In this document: positions 26,665 to 35,356 of the stretch, piece after piece
Layout: every line of letters starts with the position of its first letter
How positions within the stretch are numbered: position 1 is the stretch's first letter
Origin: Modicisalibacter xianhensis
Lineage (GTDB): Bacteria > Pseudomonadota > Gammaproteobacteria > Pseudomonadales > Halomonadaceae
NCBI RefSeq assembly: GCF_900113605.1
Contig: NZ_FOPY01000003.1
Location: forward strand, 275,589-339,588
Direction of reading: 5' to 3'
Length of the DNA stretch: 64,000 nucleotides
Notes under the pieces: generated by a model
Told to the model about the DNA's origin: nothing
Databases searched by the model: none
The model's input: the letters and a program-made list of their open reading frames with translations, nothing else
Translations under genes and position numbers: made by a program

Positions 26665-29600
26665 TTGAGCCCGACCTCACCCCCGACCCAGGCCCTGAAG
26701 GAACTCGACCAGCGCCGCTCGCGTCTCGACGCCTGCCTGTTACGCGATGCCCACGATCAGGCGCGTCGCATTGCAAGGCTCAGGCAGCGAGTTCGTGCCG
26801 GCAAGCCGATCGGCCGGGCATTGCGCGACATCGATGCACGGCTGTCATCATCCCAGGCGGCTCTGGCGGCACGCCGTCAATTGCCGGTGACATTGCGCTA
26901 TCCCGACTCGCTGCCGGTTGCGGAAAAGCGCGAGGACATTCTCGCTGCGCTGCGCGAGCATCAGGTCGTGGTGGTGGCTGGCGAGACCGGCTCCGGCAAG
27001 ACGACACAGTTGCCCAAGCTGTGCCTGGAACTGGGGTTGGGCCGGCGCGGCTTGATCGGCCATACCCAGCCACGCCGCCTGGCGGCACGTTCGGTAGCCA
27101 CTCGCCTGGCCGAAGAGCTCGAAGTACCGCTGGGCGAGCAGGTCGGCTATCAGGTGCGTTTCACCGATCAGACCAACGAACGCACGCTGATCAAGCTGAT
27201 GACCGATGGGATCCTGCTTGCCGAGACGCAGCATGATCCCGATCTCGAGCGTTACGAAGCCATCATCATCGATGAGGCGCACGAGCGAAGTCTCAATATC
27301 GATTTCTTGCTTGGCTACCTCAAGCGACTCACCGAACGCCGGCCTGACCTGAAGATCATCATCACCTCGGCGACCATCGACGTGGAGCGTTTCGCGGCAC
27401 ATTTTGCCGCGTCGGACGAGCAGGGCAAGCGCCGTCCAGCTCCCGTGGTGCAGGTCTCGGGGCGCACTTACCCGGTCGAGGTTCGCTACCGGCCCTTGGT
27501 GCGCGAAGCGGACGATGAAGAAGATCGCACCCTGCAGGAGGGAATTCTGCATGCCGTGGAAGAGATCGAGGCCATCGAGCGTGAAAAACGCTGGTTCAGT
27601 GGACCGCGTGACGTATTGATATTTTTGCCCGGTGAGCGCGAGATTCGCGAAACGGCGGATACGCTGCGCCGGGCCGATCTGAAGCACACTGAAATCCTGC
27701 CGCTGTATGCGCGGCTTTCCAATGCCGAGCAGAATCGCGTATTCCAGTCGCACAGCGGGCGTCGTATCGTACTGTCGACCAACGTCGCCGAGACCTCGCT
27801 GACCGTGCCGGGGATCCGCTACGTCATCGATCCCGGCCTGGTGCGCATCAGCCGCTACAGCTACCGGGCCAAGGTCCAGCGTCTGCCCATCGAGCCGGTG
27901 AGCCAGGCCAGTGCCGATCAGCGCAAGGGGCGCTGTGGGCGTATTGCCGAAGGGGTGTGCATACGCCTTTACGGGGAAGAGGACTTTCTCGCCCGCCCCG
28001 AATTCACCGAACCCGAGATCCAGCGTACCAACCTGGCCTCGGTCATCCTCTCCATGCTGTCGCTCAAACTGGGAGACATCGAGGCGTTTCCGTTCGTCGA
28101 TGCGCCGGACTCCCGGTTCGTCAAGGACGGTTTTCGCCTGCTGTACGAACTCGGCGCGGTAGACGAGGGTAACCGTCTGACAGCTACCGGGCGCCGTCTG
28201 GCCCGGCTGCCCATCGATCCTCGCCTGGCGCGCATGGTGCTGGCTGGGGCCGAGCGCGAGTGCCTGCGCGAGGTCCTGATTATCGTCAGCGCCCTGTCGG
28301 TCCAGGACCCCCGCGAGCGCCCCGCCGAGAAGCGTCAGGCGGCCGACCAGGCCCACAAGCGCTGGGACGACGTCGATTCGGACTTCGTAGCCTGGCTGAA
28401 CCTCTGGACCGGCTTCGAACTGGCGCGTGATGAATTGTCGGGTAACCAGCTGCGTCGCTGGTGTCGCGATAACTACATCAATTACTTGCGCGTTCGTGAA
28501 TGGCACGACACCTTCCGTCAGCTACGCCAATTACTGCGTGACATGGACATTGAGGTACCAGGCGTGCCGTCGGGGAAAGCCCAGGCCGAGACCGACGAAG
28601 CGGCAGCCCAGGAACGGCGTCGCCACCACTATGCCCAGTTGCATCAGGCCCTGCTGGCAGGGCTACTGTCCAACATCGGTCAATTCATTGAAAACCGGGA
28701 GTACCTCGGCGCCCGCAATCGGCGTTTCATGATCCATCCCGGTTCGGGCCTGGCCAAGAAAAACCCCAAGTGGCTCATGGCGGGCGAACTCGTCGAAACC
28801 ACACGTTTATTTGCCCGCGACGTGGCTCGTATCCAGCCGGAATGGATCGAGCCATTGGCCACTCACCTGTCCAAGCGCTCCTACAGTGAGCCGCACTGGG
28901 AAATGAAGCGTGCCCAGGTCGTCGCCTTCGAGCAGGTAACGCTGTTCGGCCTGCCCATCGTGGCGCGGCGTAAGGTGCATTACGGTCCGGTGGCGCCAGC
29001 CGAGGCGCGGGAAATCTTCATCCGTCGCGCGCTGGTGGAAGGGGATTATCGTACCAATGCCGATTTCTTCACTCATAATCGGGCCTTGGTCGAGGAGGTG
29101 GAAAACCTTGAAGATCGGGCACGCAAGCGCGATATTCTAGTTGATGAAGAAACGCTGTTCGATTTCTATGACCAGCGCTTGCCCGAGGACATCGTCAACG
29201 GCAAGGGCTTCGAACACTGGCGACGTCAGGCCGAGCGTGATGACCCTAACGTACTGAGGTTCGACAAGACGGCACTCATGGCGCGTAGTGTCGAGGATGT
29301 CAGTGTCGTCCAGTACCCTGACGAGCTGGTGCTGAACGGCGTGCGCTATCCCTTGAGCTATCACTTCGCGCCGGGGGCCGAAGACGATGGGGTGACGATG
29401 ACCGTGCCAGCCGCAATGCTGCCGCAACTGCCTCGCTACCGTCTCGAATGGCTGGTGCCGGGCCTTTTGCGCGAGAAGTGCATTGCGTTGCTCAAGTCGC
29501 TGCCCAAGGCGGTGCGACGCCAGGTGGTACCGATTCCCGACTGGGTCGATGCGGCCCTTGAGGCCCTGACCCCTGACGACGTGCCGCTGACCGAGGCGCT

Positions 29601-30684
29601 CGGTGAATTCCTGCGCGTCAAGACAGGGTTGCGTCTGTCAGCGGCGGAATGGCGTACCGAGCAACTCGAGCCGCACCTGCGCATGAACCTCCGCGTAGTG
29701 GATCATACCGGCAAGGTACTCGGGCAGGGGCGGGACCTGTCCGTACTGGAGCGTCGTTTCCATGCCGAGGCTAGCGCTGGCGCCCAGGCACTGGGCGACG
29801 CCGTTGACGTACAGCAGAAAGTCGATGACTTGCCCGAGACGCCGCTGGTCGAGTCCAGCACTACCAGCCAGGCGGGGATTCATGTCAAGGCCTACCCGGC
29901 TCTGGCGGAGCAGGACAAGGGCGAGGGATTGTCGATACGCCTGTTCGATCATCCCGACAAGGCGCGCGAGATGCATCGACAGGGCGTCAGGCGCCTGGCC
30001 ATGCAGCGTCTGCCTGCCCAGGCGAAGGCCATCGGGCAGCTCAAGGGCGTGGATCGCTGCGCACTGTTGTTCACCAAGGTGGGCAGCAAGAGGCAATTGC
30101 TCGATGATCTGGTGTCGGCGGTGTTCCTGCACGAGATCGCCTTTGACCCCTTGCCCCGCTCGCGCAGCGATTTTGATCAACGCCTGAACGACAAGCGAGG
30201 GGACTTGGTGCCGTATGCCGATACTCTGGTCGAGACGCTGCTCAAGGCACTCGAGGGACATTTGGCAGTGACCCAGGCGTTGAAAGGCAATCTGAACCTG
30301 GCGCTGGCCTTGGTATACAGTGATCTCAAGGCCCAGATGCAACGCCTCGTCCATCCCGGTTTCATCAGCGAGGCCGGAGAGTGGCTCAAGGAATACCCTC
30401 GCTACATGGAGGCGGCGAGGATCCGGCTGGAAAAGGCGCCGCGTGAGCGCATGCGTGACCAGATGCTGATGCAGGAAGTGCAGGATTTCGAGACGCGCTG
30501 GAACGATAGGCGACAAGCCGAACAGCGCAGTGGCTGGGAAGATCCTCTGCTGGTCGAGTTCGGCTGGTGGCTGGAGGAGTTTCGCGTATCGTCGTTTGCC
30601 CAGCAGTTGGGTACGCGTTTTCCTGTCTCCGCCAAGCGTCTGGAGCGGCGCTGGTCGGAAATTACCGGACGACGCAGCGAGTGA
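26665..30684 (+). CDS. hrpA: ATP-dependent RNA helicase HrpA
   Basis: A 1339-residue DEAH-box helicase (E. coli HrpA about 1300). It shows Walker A GETGSGKTTQLP, DEAH box IIIDEAHERS, motif III TSATID, motif V STNVAETSLTVPGIRYVIDPG and motif VI QRKGRCGR, then the HA2 and OB-fold regions and a long C-terminal HrpA-specific domain. It rescues stalled ribosomes on mRNA in E. coli. The only plausible start is TTG at 26665, with GAGGA 4 nt upstream; an ATG at 26652 opens a four-codon frame that stops at once. The fadD terminator lies just upstream, so an hrpA promoter must overlap it or readthrough is needed. Confidence 0.95.
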   Translation: MSPTSPPTQALKELDQRRSRLDACLLRDAHDQARRIARLRQRVRAGKPIGRALRDIDARLSSSQAALAARRQLPVTLRYPDSLPVAEKREDILAALREHQVVVVAGETGSGKTTQLPKLCLELGLGRRGLIGHTQPRRLAARSVATRLAEELEVPLGEQVGYQVRFTDQTNERTLIKLMTDGILLAETQHDPDLERYEAIIIDEAHERSLNIDFLLGYLKRLTERRPDLKIIITSATIDVERFAAHFAASDEQGKRRPAPVVQVSGRTYPVEVRYRPLVREADDEEDRTLQEGILHAVEEIEAIEREKRWFSGPRDVLIFLPGEREIRETADTLRRADLKHTEILPLYARLSNAEQNRVFQSHSGRRIVLSTNVAETSLTVPGIRYVIDPGLVRISRYSYRAKVQRLPIEPVSQASADQRKGRCGRIAEGVCIRLYGEEDFLARPEFTEPEIQRTNLASVILSMLSLKLGDIEAFPFVDAPDSRFVKDGFRLLYELGAVDEGNRLTATGRRLARLPIDPRLARMVLAGAERECLREVLIIVSALSVQDPRERPAEKRQAADQAHKRWDDVDSDFVAWLNLWTGFELARDELSGNQLRRWCRDNYINYLRVREWHDTFRQLRQLLRDMDIEVPGVPSGKAQAETDEAAAQERRRHHYAQLHQALLAGLLSNIGQFIENREYLGARNRRFMIHPGSGLAKKNPKWLMAGELVETTRLFARDVARIQPEWIEPLATHLSKRSYSEPHWEMKRAQVVAFEQVTLFGLPIVARRKVHYGPVAPAEAREIFIRRALVEGDYRTNADFFTHNRALVEEVENLEDRARKRDILVDEETLFDFYDQRLPEDIVNGKGFEHWRRQAERDDPNVLRFDKTALMARSVEDVSVVQYPDELVLNGVRYPLSYHFAPGAEDDGVTMTVPAAMLPQLPRYRLEWLVPGLLREKCIALLKSLPKAVRRQVVPIPDWVDAALEALTPDDVPLTEALGEFLRVKTGLRLSAAEWRTEQLEPHLRMNLRVVDHTGKVLGQGRDLSVLERRFHAEASAGAQALGDAVDVQQKVDDLPETPLVESSTTSQAGIHVKAYPALAEQDKGEGLSIRLFDHPDKAREMHRQGVRRLAMQRLPAQAKAIGQLKGVDRCALLFTKVGSKRQLLDDLVSAVFLHEIAFDPLPRSRSDFDQRLNDKRGDLVPYADTLVETLLKALEGHLAVTQALKGNLNLALALVYSDLKAQMQRLVHPGFISEAGEWLKEYPRYMEAARIRLEKAPRERMRDQMLMQEVQDFETRWNDRRQAEQRSGWEDPLLVEFGWWLEEFRVSSFAQQLGTRFPVSAKRLERRWSEITGRRSE

Positions 30685-30734
30685 AGCCAAGCAAGACGGT
30701 GATGGGTGGCGACGACCACCGCGAGGAGACGACC

Positions 30735-31862
30735 ATGAATCACGCCGTGATTACCGGCACGGGCCTTTACACGCCGGAACACGCCATCGACAACGATGCC
30801 CTGGTAGCGGCATTCAATGCCTGGGTTGATCGAGAAAACACGCGGCATGCCGACGCCATTGCACGCGGGGACAGGCAGCCGCTGGCCTACTCGAGTAGCG
30901 AGTTCATCCTCAAGGCATCCGGTATTCGGAGCCGTTACGTGCTGGATGCCGAGGGTATACTCGATCCTGATCGCATGCGGCCACGCTTGCCCCAGCGTCG
31001 CAATGACGAGGCATCGATCCAGTGCGATATGGGGGCGACGGCTGCACGTGCCGCGTTGCACCGTGCCCGGGTGGAGCCCGCCGAGATCGACATGCTGATC
31101 GTGGCCTGCTCCAATCTCGAGCGGCCCTATCCCGCCGTGGCGGTAGAATTGCAGGCAACGCTCGGCACGGGTGGCTACGCTTTCGACATGAACGTTGCCT
31201 GCAGTTCAGCAACATTCGCGATCGAGACCGCCAACAATGCCATCGCCAGCGGTAGCGTAAGGCGTGCATTGATCGTCAGTCCCGAAATCTGTTCGGCCCA
31301 TCTCAACTTCCGCGACCGTGACAGTCACTTCATTTTCGGCGATGCCTGTACTGCGATTGTCATCGAAGCGCAGGATCAGGCGAGAGTCGAAGATGGCTTC
31401 GAGATTCTGGGCACCCGGTTGGCAACTCGCTTTTCCAATGCCATTCGTAATAATGCCGGGTTTCTCAACCGGGCCACCGACAGTGATCCGTTGGCATCGG
31501 ACAAGCTGTTCGTTCAGGAAGGGCGTCGGGTTTTCAAGGAAGTATGCCCCCTGGTCGCGCAGCTGATCCTCGAGCATCTGGCGTCATTGCAACTGACGGG
31601 CGACGACTTGGCCAGACTGTGGCTGCACCAGGCCAACCGGCACATGAATGACCTGATTGCTCGTCGTGTGCTGGGCTTCGAGCCGACAGAAACGCAGGCG
31701 CCAGTCATTCTCGATCGTTATGCCAATACCAGCTCGGCGGGTTCGATCATTGCCTTTCATCTTCATCGCGATGATCTGCCGTCGGGGGCCTTGGGCGTGA
31801 TCTGCTCTTTTGGAGCCGGCTACAGTGCCGGCAGTGTGATCGTACGCAGGATGAGCGAATGA
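30735..31862 (+). CDS. FabH-like beta-ketoacyl-ACP synthase III
   Basis: A 375-residue thiolase-fold condensing enzyme. The triad is C156 (DMNVACSSATFA), H298 (LWLHQANRHMND) and N331 (RYANTSSAGS). It is longer than E. coli FabH (317) and has an insert near residues 30-100, like the P. aeruginosa PA3286 type that condenses medium-chain acyl-CoA with malonyl-ACP (beta-ketodecanoyl-ACP synthase). That link would let beta-oxidation products prime fatty acid synthesis. The start at 30735 follows GAGGAG. It lies 50 bp after hrpA and overlaps mlaA by 4 bp (ATGA). Confidence 0.87.
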   Translation: MNHAVITGTGLYTPEHAIDNDALVAAFNAWVDRENTRHADAIARGDRQPLAYSSSEFILKASGIRSRYVLDAEGILDPDRMRPRLPQRRNDEASIQCDMGATAARAALHRARVEPAEIDMLIVACSNLERPYPAVAVELQATLGTGGYAFDMNVACSSATFAIETANNAIASGSVRRALIVSPEICSAHLNFRDRDSHFIFGDACTAIVIEAQDQARVEDGFEILGTRLATRFSNAIRNNAGFLNRATDSDPLASDKLFVQEGRRVFKEVCPLVAQLILEHLASLQLTGDDLARLWLHQANRHMNDLIARRVLGFEPTETQAPVILDRYANTSSAGSIIAFHLHRDDLPSGALGVICSFGAGYSAGSVIVRRMSE

Positions 31863-32593
31863 AAGCGATAGCAGTAGCTGTCACGGCAGGCTTGATGCTG
31901 GGTGGCTGTGCCAGTCAGTCTCAGCAGACCACCGCCAACCCGGCTGACCCTTGGGAGCCCTTCAATCGTAGAGTGTTCGCATTCAACGATGCACTGGATC
32001 GGTATGCCTTGAAGCCCGTGGCGCAAGGATACGACACCATCACGCCTGATCCGGTGCAGACAGGTGTCGGCAATTTTTTCACCAACCTTGGTGAAATACG
32101 CACCATAACCAATAGCGTTCTGCAGTGGAAATGGACGAATGCGGGTGTTGCCTCGAAGCGTTTCCTGATCAACTCGACGTTGGGTCTGGGTGGGTTGCTG
32201 GATCCCGCCACGGAACTGGGCTGGACGGCGCGTGAGGAGGATTTCGGACAGACGCTGGCGACATGGGGAGTAGGCGAAGGTCCCTTCGTCGTTCTACCGG
32301 TTTTCGGAGGCCGCACGCTGCGCCATGCCGGCGGTATGCCTGCCGATTGGTACACCGACCCGATGACCTACGTCGAGGATGATGCCGTTCGTTATGGAGC
32401 GCGTGGACTCGAGCTGGTCAACTATCGGGCCAGCGTGTTGGATGAAGAGGCCTTGATTCGTGGTGATCGTTATAGCTTCCTGCGCGATACCTATCTGCAG
32501 CAGCGTCGCTACGAGGTGAATGATGGCGAGTTGGGAGCGGATCCGTTCGCGAGTGATGACTTCGAATTCGATGATAGCGATTTCGCCGAGTAG
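31859..32593 (+). CDS. mlaA: Outer-membrane phospholipid transport lipoprotein MlaA (VacJ)
   Basis: A 244-residue lipoprotein. The lipobox MLGGC places the acylated cysteine at residue 17, followed by Ala, which favours outer-membrane sorting. The core NPADPWEPFNRRVFAFNDALDRY and GVGNFFTNLGEIRT are diagnostic of MlaA. It removes phospholipids from the outer leaflet with OmpC/F and hands them to MlaC. The acidic tail (DDFEFDDSDFAE) resembles that of other MlaA proteins. In Pseudomonas, vacJ also sits near rssB, rssC and tal, as here. Confidence 0.95.
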   Translation: MKAIAVAVTAGLMLGGCASQSQQTTANPADPWEPFNRRVFAFNDALDRYALKPVAQGYDTITPDPVQTGVGNFFTNLGEIRTITNSVLQWKWTNAGVASKRFLINSTLGLGGLLDPATELGWTAREEDFGQTLATWGVGEGPFVVLPVFGGRTLRHAGGMPADWYTDPMTYVEDDAVRYGARGLELVNYRASVLDEEALIRGDRYSFLRDTYLQQRRYEVNDGELGADPFASDDFEFDDSDFAE

Positions 32594-32605
32594 AGGCCTG
32601 CCAAT

Positions 32606-33781
32606 ATGGCCAGTTCACGCATCCTGATCGGCCTGCTTGATGTGCCTGGCGAGGAACGCAACGCCTTGGCGGAAACTATAGCCAAGGGGCGTTTTGCAGT
32701 CGCTGCCGCTGAGCATATCGACGCGTTGCCCGTGGATACGCGCTTGATCGTGGCCCATGCACGTGCGGTGCCCGCCAGTGCCTGGTCGACCCTCACCCGG
32801 CGCCTGCCTACGGTGGTAGTCAGCGATACACGTCTCGATGCCGACCTGCTGAGAGCGGTAGATGCCGGATTGGTGGACTATCTGGTCGACCCCTTGAGGC
32901 ATGGGGATGTGCTGCGCCGGCTCATCTCGCGGAGCCTCGAGCATCATCGCCTGGCTGAAGCGCATGCTCGAGACCGGGAACGGCTGGCCGAACTCAACGA
33001 GAATCTCGAGACGCATCTTGCCATGCTGCGTCTCGACCAGCAGGCCGGTAGCCAGATACAGCGCCGGCTATTACCGCCGCAGCCACTCACGATCAATGGA
33101 GTCGGCTGTGAGTACTGGTTGGCCCCGTCATTGTATTTGTCGGGTGACTTTCTCGACTTTCAGCGCTTCGACGATCGTTACAGCGTGTTCTACTTTGCCG
33201 ATGTATCCGGGCATGGCGCCTCGTCGGCCTTTGTCACGGTCTTGCTGAAATACCTGAGTAATCGCTGGTTGAACGAGTGGGACGGCAGCGCGCCCGAAAC
33301 ACTGGCTTCACGCTGGCTGGCCCAGCTCAACAACGAACTGCTGGAGACCGGCATCGGAAAGCATGCCACACTGTTCGTCGGTGTCATCGATCGAGAGTGC
33401 CGTCGAATGCACTATTCGCTGGGTGCACAAATGCCCATGCCTTTGCTGCAAAACGGCGATGACCTTCACGTCATCGAGGGCGAGGGTATGCCGGTAGGTT
33501 TGTTTCCAAAAGTTACCTATCCTGCCTATGATGTTACGTTGCAGGAGAACTTTCGGCTCTGGCTGTGTTCGGATGGGGTACTGGAATGCCTCCCTGGTGA
33601 TACGCTGGATAAGCGGCTCGCTGAGCTGCAACGGCGGGTTTCGCGGTGCCAGGATGTAGCGACCTTGCGAACCAGCCTGGCCGTGAACCGCTCGGCTGAC
33701 GACAGCGACACGGAGCGTCAAGAACTACCGGATGATTTGACCATCATGCTATTGAGCGGATTTGACCATGACGACCGGTGA
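32606..33781 (+). CDS. rssB: RssB-type regulator: degenerate receiver plus PP2C phosphatase
   Basis: A 391-residue protein. The N-terminal domain (about 1-120) has a receiver-like pattern, but the phospho-acceptor strand reads TRLIVAHARAVP with no Asp at the expected site, and the conserved Lys position reads YLVDPLR. A coiled coil (about 115-145) leads to a SpoIIE/PP2C phosphatase domain: SGDFLDF and FYFADVSGHG bind metal, LFVGVIDRE and LCSDGVLEC are the later acidic motifs, and DDLTIMLL closes the domain. Its likely substrate is the STAS protein encoded next. In Pseudomonas the equivalent pair affects the stress sigma factor RpoS; that role is inferred here. It overlaps rssC. Confidence 0.82.
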   Translation: MASSRILIGLLDVPGEERNALAETIAKGRFAVAAAEHIDALPVDTRLIVAHARAVPASAWSTLTRRLPTVVVSDTRLDADLLRAVDAGLVDYLVDPLRHGDVLRRLISRSLEHHRLAEAHARDRERLAELNENLETHLAMLRLDQQAGSQIQRRLLPPQPLTINGVGCEYWLAPSLYLSGDFLDFQRFDDRYSVFYFADVSGHGASSAFVTVLLKYLSNRWLNEWDGSAPETLASRWLAQLNNELLETGIGKHATLFVGVIDRECRRMHYSLGAQMPMPLLQNGDDLHVIEGEGMPVGLFPKVTYPAYDVTLQENFRLWLCSDGVLECLPGDTLDKRLAELQRRVSRCQDVATLRTSLAVNRSADDSDTERQELPDDLTIMLLSGFDHDDR

Positions 33782-34274
33782 GGGACGGATCAAGGCGGCC
33801 TACGAGGCCGGTGTATTCGTGCTCAAGTTGTGCGGCGACGTTCGTCTCACTCTCTGCGCAACACTGGATAACGAGGCACAGCGCCTCGCCGACATGCCTG
33901 GTTTGAAATCGGTCATCGTCGATCTCCGCGAGGCTACGAATGTCGATTCTACGGCACTGGGATTTCTTGCCAAGGTGGCCATGGCCGTACAGGGGCGCTT
34001 GACTCATCCACCCACGATAGTGGCCGATCATCCCGACGTGCGCCGAATGCTGGATGTCATGGGGTTCTCACGTTATTTCACCTTGGTGCAGGCGCCTCTC
34101 GTCGAGCCTGACGAATTGGCCGAACTGCCTCAGGTACCAGCCGATGAGACGGGGATGCAGCAGCGCATTCTCGAGGCTCATCGCATCCTGATGCGCATGA
34201 ACGAGCACAATCGGGAACAGTTTCAGCCGCTGGTGGAGCTTCTCGAGGCCCAGGAAAGCAAGTCGACGCACTGA
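33768..34274 (+). CDS. rssC: STAS-domain anti-anti-sigma factor
   Basis: A 168-residue protein. The STAS domain (about 1-105) has the motif VIVDLREATNVDSTALGFLAKVA, where the serine or threonine after DST is the usual phosphorylation site. A helical C-terminal extension of about 50 residues follows. It pairs with the PP2C protein encoded just upstream (14-bp overlap) as a partner-switching module. No anti-sigma kinase gene is adjacent. The start ATG 33768 is preferred over the in-frame TTG 6 bp upstream. Confidence 0.82.
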   Translation: MTTGEGRIKAAYEAGVFVLKLCGDVRLTLCATLDNEAQRLADMPGLKSVIVDLREATNVDSTALGFLAKVAMAVQGRLTHPPTIVADHPDVRRMLDVMGFSRYFTLVQAPLVEPDELAELPQVPADETGMQQRILEAHRILMRMNEHNREQFQPLVELLEAQESKSTH

Positions 34275-34297
34275 TTCGCAACCATGGCATCCTTGGC

Positions 34298-34325
34298 GAA
34301 ACGCCCGGCTCGTGCCGGGCGTTTC
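34298..34325. terminator. Hairpin between convergent rssC and talB
   Basis: A 12-bp perfect stem, GAAACGCCCGGC with its complement, has loop TCGT. GTTTC on one side and its mirror on the other would serve both strands. Confidence 0.78.
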
Positions 34326-34348
34326 GTGTATGCCACGAGATGAAAGGG

Positions 34349-35284
34349 CTAGCGGCGTAACTCGGCCAGCAACGCCTCGAGCTTACGCTGATCGGCCATG
34401 AACTTTCGGATACCTTCGGCCAGCTTCTCCGTGGCCATGGCATCCTCATTCATTTCCCAGCGAAACTCGCTTTCATCCAGTGGCTCCGGGGGAGAGGTCT
34501 CGGCTTCCAGCGAGACGAGCTGACGTTCAAGCGTGCCTTCAGTCGTGGCCAGTTCCTCGAGCAGTTGCGGTGAGATGGTCAGTCGATCGCAGCCGGCCAG
34601 GGCTTCGATCTCACCACAGTTGCGGAAGCTGGCGCCCATGACCACTGTCTTGTAACCGTGGCCCTTGTAGTGCTCATAGATGCGCTTGACGGACTGAACC
34701 CCGGGATCATGCTGGCCTGAAAAGTCGGCATTGGGCTCCTTGGCCTTGTGCCAGTCGAGGATGCGTCCAACGAACGGCGAGATCAGCGTCACGCCTGCAT
34801 CGGCACAGGCCTGTGCCTGGGCGAAGCTGAACAATAGCGTCAGGTTGGTATGGATGCCTTCACGCTCGAGCTGCTCTGCGGCACGAATACCTTCCCAGGT
34901 CGAGGCGACTTTTATCAGGATGCGGTCCCGGGAGATACCACGCCGTTCGTAGCGCTCAATCAGCGAATGGGCACGGGTCAGAGTGGCTTGCGTGTCGAAA
35001 GAAAGCCGGGCACTGACCTCTGTCGAGACATAGCCTGGCACCAGCTCGCTGATCTCGGATCCAACCTCGACGGCCACGGCATCGACGGCATCGTCAATGT
35101 CGGTACTCTCGCGAGCCAGTTCGGCCATTCTTGCGCGACGGCTCTCATGCTGAGCGGCCTGAAGGATCAGCGAGGGGTTGGTCGTGGCATCGGTGGGTGT
35201 GAAACGTCGTATGGCTTCCAGGTCGCCAGTGTCGGCGACCACCGTGGTCATCGACTTGAGTTGGCTCAGCTTGTCCATTGCCAT
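34349..35284 (-). CDS. tal: Transaldolase
   Basis: A 311-residue pentose-phosphate enzyme of the E. coli TalB type. It has [13 protein letters not shown], the Schiff-base lysine in [13 protein letters not shown] (K125), and GRILDWHKA. It transfers dihydroxyacetone between sedoheptulose 7-phosphate and glyceraldehyde 3-phosphate. The start at 35284 has AAGGA 10 nt upstream; an upstream TTG and a downstream ATG are less well placed. It is convergent with rssC, the same neighbourhood as in Pseudomonas. Confidence 0.94.
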   Translation of the reverse strand: MAMDKLSQLKSMTTVVADTGDLEAIRRFTPTDATTNPSLILQAAQHESRRARMAELARESTDIDDAVDAVAVEVGSEISELVPGYVSTEVSARLSFDTQATLTRAHSLIERYERRGISRDRILIKVASTWEGIRAAEQLEREGIHTNLTLLFSFAQAQACADAGVTLISPFVGRILDWHKAKEPNADFSGQHDPGVQSVKRIYEHYKGHGYKTVVMGASFRNCGEIEALAGCDRLTISPQLLEELATTEGTLERQLVSLEAETSPPEPLDESEFRWEMNEDAMATEKLAEGIRKFMADQRKLEALLAELRR

Positions 35285-35356
35285 GTCGTGCAATTCCTTG
35301 GTTCGAGACGATCGTTCACTTTATCAAGCGTGCCACGGTGCGCCTAGCGGTCATGC

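Noticed and set aside
26848..28506. 552-codon open frame on the minus strand inside hrpA
   Set aside because: It is antisense to a helicase with every motif intact, and its translation shows no domain. Long antisense frames are expected in GC-rich codon use.
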